Assembly (NCBI GenBank): GCA_029948255.1
Contig: JALIZF010001475.1
Coordinates: forward strand, 262,501 to 326,500
Direction of reading: 5' to 3'
DNA: 64,000 nucleotides
From: Telmatactis stephensoni
Taxonomy: Eukaryota; Cnidaria; Anthozoa; Actiniaria; Isophelliidae
Shown here: positions 46,750-57,400 of the stretch, in pieces
Layout of the letters: each line of letters starts with the position of its first letter
How positions within the stretch are numbered: the first letter of the stretch is position 1
The notes under the pieces: model-generated
Told to the model about the DNA's origin: nothing
The model's database searches: none
The model's input: the letters and a program-made list of their open reading frames with translations, nothing else
Position numbers and translations under genes: made by a program

Positions 46750-47000
46750 GTGAAAATAATTTCTAAATGCAAATGAGAAGACGTCAAAGGAGGCATTTGC
46801 TCTAACGTTATCTGATATTTGAAACAAGTGCTCTACGATTCAATATCAATTTTTTGGGGGCTAAACAGTATGTTTCAGTATCAATGGAAATGATTTATAA
46901 ATGGCAAAAATCCAGTATTTTGGATGGACTTATTTTTGTATAATAAATGTTGCCTCCTTTGACGTCATCAAATTAGCATAAGAACATTTAATACGCTTAT
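46750..47000. repeat. Weak foldback in MAM intron
   Basis: GACGTCAAAGGAGGCATTTG near 46780 pairs with ATGTTGCCTCCTTTGACGTC near 46950. Otherwise unremarkable intron. Confidence 0.65.
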
Positions 47001-47494
47001 AACTCAGAAATGGAAAGTCCACAACTGATAATACTAAAATATGTTAGTTATCACTTGATAAATAAGTGATTTCTGGAACACGAACAAAAAGGGTGATGTG
47101 GGCCCATTAACATTGCCATAGATTCATTCGCTAAACCACAGGTACCCCAAGCCGTACTCTTTTGGTATTTGAAATGTATAACAGATCTATCTTTGATATA
47201 CGATTTCAAATGATCACATTTGTAAAATTAGTGCTGGAGAGAGAACAATTAAAACTCCCAATGCTGTTGCATTTGTTTTTCTGTTCAATTTCGTTTTGGA
47301 AAATTTGCGCATGTGCAGTCGTTTTACACGTGTGAGAAATCCCCAGGGCGCCATAGCTGGTCAACTTTTACCGCTGCTATATCTGTCGCTTCCTCTTCTC
47401 CAAGCAACTCTGCTGTTGTTTTTAGCTTCATTTGTGTACCCACATAAACCAATGCTAAAGTCACCACTTCCATTCTGAGCTACTCGGTTGAAAT

Positions 47495-48677
47495 CTGTTG
47501 AAAAATACATGCATACAATACATGTCATTTCGTCTCTGTAATTGTTCGAGTTAATTTAGGGGACTAAAATCCGTGTTGTTATATGTTTGCAAGATGTGAA
47601 ATTCAGAGTGTTTGGGTACATTATTCACTTTTGTGCCTTTGATATTAGATCACCTGTCCCCTAAACGATAAGTTGCTGGTAGCCTTATAATTAAAGGCGG
47701 CGAAATACGAGACACAAAAACCCTCAACTTGTCGCGTAACATTGTTGCGTTGCAGGTTTTTGATCGATGTTGCGCGTTTTTCACCTCGCGATCTCAACTT
47801 GTCACGCAACAAAAAAATTTCCGCGAGGTGAAAAACGCGCAACGTCGATCAAAAACCTGCAACGCAACAACGTTGCGCGACAAGTTGAGGCAAGTTGTGT
47901 TGTTGTTGTTGTTGTTGTTGTTAGGGGTGTGCCTAATAAAAACGGCTGAGGAGGCGCTTGTTTGTTTTGTTTGAATATCGTACCCTATCTAAGACACAAA
48001 AAGATGATATGGCTTGGGATCTCGTCAAAATTATAGATCCTGTTTAAGACAATTTTGGGTAAAATGTATACCCTGTTCAAGACAGAGGGGTCAAAAACCA
48101 TACCCTATCCAGCGGCACATACCCGTATAGCAAACATCAGGTGCGGGGTAGAGACCCAGAATAGGCCTATGGTTTACTATTTCTATATCGCTGCATACCC
48201 TTCTTAAAATAACCCTGGTTCCGCCCTTGGGCTAATATACCTTAGTTCAATCTTGATCAATCCAGAAACTTGGTAAAGCAAAACTAATTTTTGTTACTTA
48301 ACCTAACGACACCGCAAATTGATAAATCAACTCGCTCTGCAAATGATGGGAGAGACTAAATTGGAAGTTTGCAGTGCTTCTTCCTCTATATTGGCTATTT
48401 TATTAAATTTATGATTTAAGCTTGCGTCGAAATTGTGGGCTGTTCTAGGAGACGCCATTTCACTTGAAGCTGTAATGAAATACTTGAAACTTATCATCCT
48501 AATCACTGACAATTTTCTTTAACTATATAGCTTATCTATCTTACATTTTGTTCATCGTAAGATTAATTTTGAAAATTGTGTCCTTTAAAACAGTCCCATG
48601 ATTGAATACAATATTAGCAAAATTAATGATGAAAAATTTACAAAATCGTTTTTTTTTTTTACACTTACTTTTTTTAG
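47495..48677. other. Intergenic region between the MAM/SRCR pseudogene and the D8C fragment
   Basis: Contains the foldback at 47722-47893, a (TTG)n run at about 47898-47922 and a block at 47970-48130 repeating GTATACCCTGTTCAAGACAG-like units. No coding exon is seen. Confidence 0.6.
47722..47893. mobile_element. Palindromic MITE
   Basis: CTCAACTTGTCGCGTAACAT at the left and AACGTTGCGCGACAAGTTGAG at the right are inverted; the arms continue through GTTGCAGGTTTTTGATCGA and a CTCGCG/CGCGAG centre. About 70-base arms around a 30-base loop. Confidence 0.88.
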
Positions 48678-49257
48678 CTCACCCATCTGTTGAGGAGGCA
48701 TTGTAGAAAGGAAGGTCCCGGGGGACTCCATTGTAAAACGATTGGGTATGCTCGTCGAAAATTTTTAAAAACTACTGACCCCAAAAAGATACCGAAAGCC
48801 TTTAAGAAGGGTGTGGCTGGACGATTTTTAACCCCTAAGAGATACCAGCGATAACAAGCTAATGAACATAATTGTGATGAACATAAAATTGAAAGGGTCG
48901 AAACGCTTTTGTTGGGCACATTTCTTCCATTTGAGAACAAAATAGTAAGCGATGGGCTCTTTTGATACCCTAAGAGAGACCAGGAAATGCTAAAACTCTA
49001 AACCTCAATTTTAACACCCTAAAAGATACCAAATCGCTGGTTTTTACCCCTAAGAGATACGACGAGCATACCCGATCGTTTTATAATGGAGTCCCCCGCC
49101 CCCGGGAGGAAGGTCTGCTTTCTTAACTCTGATAGCAGTAGCTGTTGTTCATGGTTGATTTACATTGAAGTCAAAAACTGCTCTGGACTCTACGTCTACA
49201 AATTTCCCAAACCTCCGTTGAGTCCATTTAGCTACTGTGTCATCGAGACCGCTTCAG
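48678..49257 (+). pseudogene. D8C-domain exon interrupted by a MITE
   Basis: Outside the insertion, the exon reads HPSVEEG-like sequence after a polypyrimidine/AG acceptor, then ERKVCFLNSDSSSCCSW, IEVKNCSGLYVYKF and a terminal YC before donor GGTACC. This pattern matches the eight-cysteine D8C domain of uromodulin/GP2-type secreted proteins. It is broken three ways: a 390-bp MITE (48717-49106) splits it, one base is missing just before the insertion so the two parts are out of frame, and the cysteine usually found before the last YC is absent. No neighbouring exon of the same gene was recognised. Confidence 0.7.
48717..49106. mobile_element. CCCGGGGG-ended MITE with 8-bp target duplication
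   Basis: Ends CCCGGGGGACTCCATT and complement, then GGGTATGCTCGTCG arms; interior repeats ACCCCTAAGAGATACC. Perfect flanking duplications AGGAAGGT (48709-48716 and 49107-49114). The 8-base length fits hAT-like elements. Second copy at 39102-39498. Confidence 0.9.
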
Positions 49258-49771
49258 GTACCGATTTCCTTTTCTATAAAAATATAGCTAAAGACTGAAC
49301 AAGATGCTATGTCAGTAGTGCCATGCTTAAAGATCTATCACATGACTTGGTACGTTTAATTAAGGATAATCGGGGTAAGACGATGGTACTTTCACAGAAA
49401 CTTGTACCAGATTGGTTGTATGTTTTATTGATAACATTTAACAGTAAATGTTAACTTCCCGACGTCCGAATTTTCCCCGACTAAAATATATTGGATACAC
49501 CAACCCCCCACACGTATGCAAAACGTTGTTCAAACCAAAAGTATAAAGAATTCTCTAAGGCAGTGTCTAACGTTCATCTTTAGTGAACATGCAGCATGCC
49601 TCTTTCCTTCCTCTAGCCTTAGCTCACCTCCTCATCCCAATCTCTTCGGAGGGCTGCTACGCAGGCTAGCATTAACTGCGAAATTATTTAAACTATTGAG
49701 CATGAATCGGATGCATGGCAAGATCCTTCAAGGCCTGATTACCTGTCATTAAGGGTCAAGATAAATTATTA

Positions 49772-50222
49772 AAGTGCTCAGTAACCCCTTATTCAATTTT
49801 TTGGTAAATGTTTCTTCCTGAACGGAAAAGTTTTATGGTTGAATATTTGTGGATAAAAACATCTCATTTCCGAGGGTTAAGAATTGGAAATCTGAAAAAT
49901 GCAAATGAGGTGACTTCAGTCAGGAAACATTAAATATACAGAAACCATGCATATAGATAATATACTTGTTTTCCCATGATTTGCAAAGCATTTTCATTAC
50001 TAAAATACACAGTATGGTAAATGCTTCCTACTTCACTCGAGCGTTCTTGTTGCAAAATTAGAAAAAGTTGGTAAATGCCATTTACATTTTCCGACATCAA
50101 ATGCTTATAACTCAAAAAGTAGACCTCCTTATTCGAGAATTTCAAAACGTCTAGCTTTTCCATTTGTGAAGTGATTATCTGCTCAAAATTTCAAAATAGG
50201 GGTTATAGATATGGCACTTTAA
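49772..50222. mobile_element. Inverted-end MITE (AAAGTGC...AACCCC)
   Basis: AAAGTGCTCAGTAACCCCTT at the left matches AGGGGTTATAGATATGGCACTTT at the right in inverted sense; GGTAAATGTTTCTTCC-type motifs recur inside. No gene. Confidence 0.6.
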
Positions 50223-50439
50223 TCAAAAGTAGAAAAACCCCTTACTGCTTTCTCAAAAATGATTTTGGTCATTGATTTTAATTCGTTATTTTGGCCATTG
50301 ATCTTAGTTTGGTCAAGTGCTAACGTAACGGATCCTTAACTGACTGGTAACCAAGCTTGAATTTTACCGCTAGAAACTCAGATCTTATCAATTAAATGAT
50401 CTGTGAAGAGTATACATGATAAATTCCCTTTAAAGCCTG

Positions 50440-50600
50440 GTTTTCGGCACTAGCGACGCAAGCACAAGCGCAAGCAACATACGCAGACTCAGTAGTGTAT
50501 TGTTCATTAGCAGAGATTGTCTTTTTTCGCACCTATGTGATACTCCAATTTATAGTGTTACTAAACAAACTTCTACTTCAGTTTAAGCACAGAGGTCGCC
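50440..50600. mobile_element. CCTGGTT-family MITE, left part
   Basis: GCCTGGTTTTCGGCACTAGC, then GACGCAAGCACAAGCGCAAG and ACGCAGACTCAGTAGTGTA. The right end is not clear. Confidence 0.55.
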
Positions 50601-51424
50601 AATCGTAGGTGGAAGCAAGCAGAACGGGCTTGTGACACTGGGCTAGCATCCAGTTAATCGTTTCATTTACGTGCTTCCGGTCCAACTTCCAAATCAGTCT
50701 GTTGTGCATCTCAACGGAAAGAGCTTACCTTCTTGGTATCTTATATTTTTATCTTTTAACTTTTTGTGCCACGCTGCAAGCCGCACACGTTCGACTTGTT
50801 TTATTCAGATAATGTGTCCTGCATACCAAAGTCAATACCTTCCACTCTGTCAGCCGCCGGATCATGACAAGTTACAAGTTTTTCCTACAACCGATCGACC
50901 GACTAGCTGACTCATCAAATTAAGGTCACGGTGAATGAAATATAATGAAACATGTCAAATATTAATACTAAAGAACATTCGAGTGAAATTGCCGTTTTCG
51001 TTTCCTGTTTATTTCAACGTAACGTTCTCTCTCGTCAGTGCTGATAAAGTACAAACACAAATAAAACTTAATTTTTCTGACGTTTCTAGGGTTTCACGGC
51101 GAATGTTTGTGCATGTTTTCCTACAACGACGTTTCGACGGTCCTTTGGTCGTCTTCTTCAGGTCGATCTCTTTTGCTTAAATATTCTAGAGAAATTATAA
51201 ATACACGGCGAGCAGAAGGCTTCAGATCGTTGACAAATAAAACTTATCTGGACAAAGTCTTCAATGTAAAAGCAATTATTATATGGCTAGATAATTTCCT
51301 GAATTCTGATTGGCTAACGCCCGGTCTGTATTTTGCCATATCAGGACCGCTGTCCCGGATGAAAAGAAAAGTTTCCGTTTGGCAATTGTTTTAGCGGGAC
51401 TTCTCAGTCAAAGCTATATAATAA

Positions 51425-51560
51425 ATAAGTTATTAACCTCGTTTTCTCGGTCTGTATGGGAAAATATATCAGACCTCGGTCTTTTTGTACAGTACTGTCA
51501 AGACCTCGGTCTGATATTTTCCCATACAGACCTCGCGCTCGGTTAATAACCCTTTAATAT
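51425..51560. repeat. Foldback repeat
   Basis: GTTATTAACCTCGTTTTCTCGGTCTG at the left pairs with CAGACCTCGCGCTCGGTTAATAAC at the right, and the arms meet around TCAGACCTCGGTC repeats near 51470-51515. Confidence 0.85.
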
Positions 51561-52429
51561 CAGAATTTCCCCCACCAACTCTTTTGTAGTTCTTCTTGAA
51601 TGCAAAAATACTGAAAATACTTGAAAGCTCCACAATTTCAACTCGTGGCGGGAAGGAGTCACGACTAGAATTTCAGCACTCCACGAAAACAATTATATAC
51701 AAACATTGTTTAAAGAAGACGCCTTTTAGATCGTTAAATTCCAACGCAAGTTTGAAGAACGATAGATGCATCGTGGTGGATCTCGTATCCAGAGCCCACG
51801 TTACTTTCGGCCTGCCTTCAATCACGTCGAGCATGTGCAGTAGCAAAGCTTAACAATTTACGAGTGACACATTTGCATATTTCGACCCCTCTCTATAACT
51901 CGCGGATTTGCAATCCACGAGTTAGAAACGAGAAGACTAGTCATTTTAATTTAATTTATTCGAGATCGACTAGTATATTTTTGCTGTTGTCCAACAGCCA
52001 TCTACAGCAGAAGTGACATGGTGTGAAAGAAAATGAAAGCTACTCACATATTTTTACCTCTATACGTGACATACTGCTAGGCATTGTTATGTTTTTCTTT
52101 CTACTATGTGAGACTAAGATGTCGGCTCCCGGATTTCCGAAATTCTGCTCTGACAAAATATCTGTTACTGGGTCGCAATATTTTTGTCAATTTGAGTAGT
52201 TGTTATGCGATCGGCTTAGAAGAAAGATTGTGAATAATAATATATTGCAAGTCATTTCTAAGAGAAAGTGAAATGCTGCGAGGCTAAAACCTACCCAATG
52301 CATCCTATCTTCAGTCTTCCATGAATATGTGATCTACACCAGGAAAAAACTCAGGATCCATTGTCGAGATAGGAAGATTAACAGCAATAAAAATCTCATA
52401 AAAATGATACCCAGTCAATATGTGGCCGT

Positions 52430-52590
52430 AGCTTATGCAGAGCTTGTGCGCCAAGCTTGTGCGGAGCGACGGAAGCAGAACCGCTGCTCATGAATGCACT
52501 TTTTCATTGTCTTTTGCCACAACTAGGTGGAAATGCAACACTGAGTCGGCGTTCTGCTTCCGTCGCTTGTGAAAACCAGGCTTTAAGGAG
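52430..52590. mobile_element. CCTGGTT-family MITE
   Basis: The left half has GCGACGGAAGCAGAACCGCT, the right half has ACACTGAGTCGGCGTTCTGC, CTTCCGTCGC and GTGAAAACCAGGC. Inverted arrangement as in the other copies. Confidence 0.65.
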
Positions 52591-52854
52591 CACGCTCAGC
52601 TCAGGGGCCAAATACAGGTCATGTATTATGTATCATGATAAATGGAAATCTGTAACACCGTATAAAAAGAATATAAAAAGAGTCCTTGCATACTTAGGCT
52701 ATGTTTATACTAAAACACTTATTAAAGTATATATGAAACGTGTAATTCAGTCTCATGCAAAGTGTTGAAGACTATTGGGATGACACAGCTACAAAAATTC
52801 TGCCAGAGTAGATCGACTTTCGGAAATGCGGATGCCAACATCTTAAGGATGTTT

Positions 52855-53050
52855 ACATGGCACTAGGATCACCCTAACAGGCGAATCATCCTATCTGTTA
52901 TACATTTACTGCATTCTGTTTCCGGGGAAATTTGTGTCTTCACTTCGGGTACTAGGATCATCCTACTAAAAAGAATGCAGTAAATGTACAGCAGGTATGA
53001 TGATTCGCCTACTAGGACGATACTAGTGCTAGGATGATACTAGTGCCATA
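52855..53050. repeat. Foldback repeat
   Basis: ATGGCACTAGGATCACCCTA... at the left pairs with ...TAGGATGATACTAGTGCCAT at the right; inner arms GCGAATCATCCTAT and TACATTTACTGCATTCT recur in complement. Confidence 0.85.
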
Positions 53051-54116
53051 TAAAGACCCCTCTTAGTGGCATAAGTAATAAAGACTTGCAACGTGCAACG
53101 CAAAGCGGTAAAAGTATGAGTAGTTGCTTGATGAACCTTACACCGGAAAATTAATTCATCGATGCCACGCTATCTACCATAACACTGCAGTAGAAATTGT
53201 TGAAAACACAACGTAACAAGTAAAATAAAAACATGATAAAAATTGAATATCAAATAAAAGTTGCCAAAAGCTGGTCATGCATGGTAAGCTCTTTCCGTTG
53301 AAATGCACAGGGGACAGGTTTGGACAGGAACAAGAAGTACGTAAATGCACAAACTTTTTCTGCCTGCTTCCGCTTATGCCGGATTGATGACCTCTGTGCA
53401 TTTAACTGAAGCAGTGGTTTAGTATCACTATAAATTGGAATGAAATCAACTTGATTTGCTCAAAGTTCAAGGGGATTTATCGTGTATACTGTCCAGAGAT
53501 CTTTAGGTAAGATCTGAGTTTCTCAAAAGATTTGCAAGCTGAGTAGAAGGGAAGGCACGGGAAATATTGACACAAGGTCAGTTACATTTTCTTTAATTTT
53601 TTTGATTTTCGCCAATTTTTTGGACAAAATTCTCCATATTAGCACTGATATTCAGGGCAATGGCTAATTACCAACATTATACGGTGTACATAAGGTTTCT
53701 CGATCAATTAAAATTTTTCCGGATTTTGGATGAAAAAATATTGTTTTTCTCTACTAAATTTATAGAGTTTCTACGTTTTCAATTTCTCGCTCTAATAACG
53801 TGTGCGCCCTCGAATGCGCGCGGGAGATGTTCATTAGCAAGGGTCCGGAACTAACTTAAGTTATTGTAGTTTTGTTTGGAATAATTGTCTCAACGAAGAC
53901 ACCTGATAGATTGGAGATCAGAGATTGCACGAGAGGACACAGTGAATATAGTTAGAGTACTCATTAGCAAGTATATTGTAGATACATACAGGATATGTTT
54001 ATCATTGCCGGATTTTGAAGCTGTTAGGGACTGGATCTCGCCAGTCTCTTAATATTGCGATTATTCACACAATGCAAGACCCACATAGTCAGAAAGAGCA
54101 CATCGAGCTATGCAAA

Positions 54117-54335
54117 ATTCCAAAATTTGGTGTTAGTAATCGGATCAATATTGAACGAGGTACAGCCATTCAAAAACTCCAAATAATACTAAAAAGTTAC
54201 CACGAAATGTATGAACGACCGGACAAGTTGTCCAGTAATCCACACATTTCTTAGGAAATTTTGAAGTTTTTGAATGGCTGTATCTCTTTCAATATTATAT
54301 ATTGATCCGATTAACACCAAACTTCGGAATTTTAT
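54117..54335. repeat. Foldback repeat before the MAM/SRCR gene
   Basis: ATTCCAAAATTTGGTGTTAG pairs with TAACACCAAACTTCGGAAT, and ACAGCCATTCAAAAACT pairs with AGTTTTTGAATGGCTGT. Arms of about 75 bases flank a short centre. It ends about 130 bases before the presumed 5' UTR exon. Confidence 0.85.
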
Positions 54336-54483
54336 CGGAGGAGCAGTACATGCCAGAGGCCTAACAAGCCTTTTGCCAACCGAGGGTAAATGCCTGCCTG
54401 CATGTCTTAGAAAAGATGAACATTTAGTGCACTAGATTCTTGAAGCTTAATTTGATTCTGTTTTCAGGTAAAGGTGCAGACCC

Positions 54484-57400
54484 ATGAGTATGATTTGTAT
54501 TCTGGCTGTTAGTTTGATCCTGTTTGGTTGTGCATTTGCTAGGAGTGAGTATCAATGTGATTTGATTGCTGATTAATCACAGGTTTTATATCTGAAAACA
54601 TCATGTGTATGAAAATGTAACAATATACCATAAAACCATATCAAATTATGACCTACTTCACTTCCAAAAAAAACCGATTTCTTTTGATTTGGTGAGTTCA
54701 AAGAGAAAACGCTAAAACGACAATTGGATGTTATAGTAGTCTTCTTAAATATAAATTAATGCCAAAAACGCTTTACATCTTGTATTGACCATCACTACCA
54801 TTAGTTTTTTATGCTATAATCGTCATTCTATAAATAAAGCGTAATTTACTAGATTCAAATATTTTCAAGTTGGTCTTCGCTCGTTGAGCACTCATTCGGA
54901 CTCAGAACTACAAAAGCATACGAAATTCGACGAAATCGACGCAAATACGTCATCACTTAACTTACACGCCCCATAAAAATTTGGTTGTGTTTTTGCCTGA
55001 GACAACTGCATGCAGTAGGCATTTGCATGATGGCGTCATATACTACAACTACCAGAATGCTTTGACCACTTCTTTTTGTAAAATGATTAGTGCAACTGTT
55101 CGGCTATTCTCAAAAAGGAATAAAAATCTAAATAAGAAAGAAGATTCGTAGAGCATTCTGGTAGTTGTAGTAAATTAAAATGACGCCATCGTGCATGCTA
55201 AATGGCCTATTTGAATGTGTATATCATAGTTGTAGGTCACACTTAATTGTCAATAACATTTGATTCATAAAATACTACAGATTCAGGATCCTGCTCGTTT
55301 GACAATGGCACCTGTGGCTACGTAAATAAACAATTAATATCCCGTTGTAGTTGGAGAACCGGATCCCGTTGGTGTTTGACAACCGGCGTCTGGGAACAAA
55401 AACAAGCTGTTTCACTTCATGGCATTCCAGTAAGAGATCACACTTCTGGAAAAGGTATGTTAGGTGTTTCAATAGGCTCTGAGCAATATGCTTTAGCCAG
55501 AAGTCTCCTCCCCTCAAATGAGAGACCGAAACCCCACGTACCCCTTGTATCTATTTAGATAACATTTTTAAACTGAAACAAGGATACCTTCCTCGGGAAA
55601 AAAAAAACATTCTAGTATAGTTAGAATTTCTCCCGTCGAGGAATTTGAGAGCCAAACAGACGTTGAAATTGGTAGAAAATGTGAAAGAAAGAATTGAAAA
55701 GAGCCTTTTTATAATTGAATCGAAATTTCAATGAATTTGCTTTCATTCTAATTTACTTTTGAATTACTTGTATTTTCATCTACAGGATCGTTTATGATTC
55801 CTGAAATTTGGAGTTATGGAAAACCGATAGTACAGTTGATGAGTCCACCTTTGTGGAATGTTAGCTGTGTTCAGTTCTACTACTATAAGACATTCCGCAG
55901 TTCTGGAAGACTTGACTTGCTACTTCAAACAGGCCGTAAGACATCACTCGTGTGGACGGATGAAAGCAGTAATGGATCTGGTTGGAAGTTTGCTAGCGTC
56001 CCAATTACATTAAAGACCAAAAGACCAATCAAGGTATAGCACAACTCAAGAGAACCTTTAATTTGCAAGACTAAGATCCTTGTATTTTATCAGTGCAAAG
56101 GGTCTTGAATGTCATATATAGTCAATTGAAGAAACGTTGTCGGGTCCGGAAACATAGAAGCTGAGACCGAAATGGTGCATGGGATATCAATAATTATATT
56201 CTGATTTATTTATTTACGCTGCAACCGATAAAAAATCGAAGCCAAACGGCCCGCCAACTTAGGTCCTGCATACGCTTTCAGCATTTTGCATCGAAGGCAA
56301 ATCGTAAATGAATAAATCAGAATGTGATTATGGACATCCCAAGCACCATTTCGGTCTCAGCTTCTATGTTCTATGTTTTTAGACCCGACAACGTTTCTTC
56401 AATTGACTATATATACAGCTATATAGCTCGTGCAAAAACGTAATGTTATTTGATCGAAATAAATTCAAAAATGTCTAACTTTTTTAACAATTAACTTTCA
56501 CTTCAGATTATATTTCAAGCATCTAAATTTGAATCTAAAGATATTATAGAGTTTCATGAAATAGGTGAACTTATCGATGACGTCAAAGTCACGAATGATG
56601 CTCGCTCTTGTAAACTGTTTCCTGAACAACCAAAGGACAAAATTTTTAAAGAAGGTAATATGCGAGTGCCCTTAAAATAATTGAAACTAGGTTTATCACT
56701 CGGTCTACCTGTAAATAGACGAAGTCTAGGTCTTTGTTGCCGTTGTTAAAGTTGCAACTGTCAGGCTAGCCTGCGTCACATCCGGACTTTTCCTCCGTTA
56801 AGTCCGTCTGCGAAATAACGAACAAAACCGTGTTCTGAGACCCCCAGCAAATAGCAGGATTATAGATAATAGATCCTGATTGGCTGATGCATTTTTGAAT
56901 TCTAACGAGACTCGTGATTGGCTCGTTTAATGTTCGTTGTGTCGATGTTTTGACAGCTTGATGGACTCCAGTTATTAACAAACTTTATTGCTAGCATGAC
57001 CCGGGGTCAATCTCGTAATTTCTCTTTGAGAGAATGTTTTCTGAACTAAGGCTATTATTTAGCAACATGTTCGACTGGAATGTTTCGAAAGTTTCCTTTT
57101 ATAGCAGGCAATCGATGTATGTAACTGGGAGGTTGTTTTGATTCAAAAATCTGTCTGTGTTTTCATAATCACGGTAAATCTAACGGAAGTGTTGTCATGG
57201 TGAAGACAAACACACCAGTGATCATAGAGCCAATCACGAGTCTCGTTAGAATTCAAAAATGCAACAGCCAATCAGGATCTATTATCTATAATCCTGCTAT
57301 TTGCTGGGGGTCTCAGAACACGGTTTTGTTCGTTATTTCGCAGACGGACTTAACGGAGGAAAAGTCCGGATGTGACGCAGGCTACTGTCAGGCTCGTATG

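Larger units (their letters stand above)
44252..47494 (-). pseudogene. MAM-SRCR-SRCR gene with disabled MAM domain
   Basis: Exons (high to low): 47494-47372 (MAM start), 46539-46251 (MAM middle), 45766-45655 (MAM end), 45579-45265 (SRCR), 44550-44252 (SRCR, stop TAA). Splice sites and phases resemble the intact relative at 54484-63331. The MAM part is damaged: the first conserved Cys is Gly (NGSGDFSIGLCGY), exon 46539-46251 is one base short of its expected length so the frame shifts just before YHMWIEDVW, and its last codon before the donor is TAG. The distal SRCR has all six cysteines (WGTVC...VICA); the proximal one has lost two (WGTVM). No signal-peptide exon was found upstream. Either the gene is dead or transcription starts downstream to give an SRCR-only product; an assembly error is the alternative. 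Confidence 0.7.
49258..54466. other. Gene-free, MITE-rich region
   Basis: No exon is recognised across 5.2 kb. It contains several inverted-repeat elements listed separately and TACGCAGGCTAGC near 49659, which looks like a lone arm of the TAGCCTGCG family. Open frames here overlap inverted repeats and have no homologous look. Confidence 0.6.
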
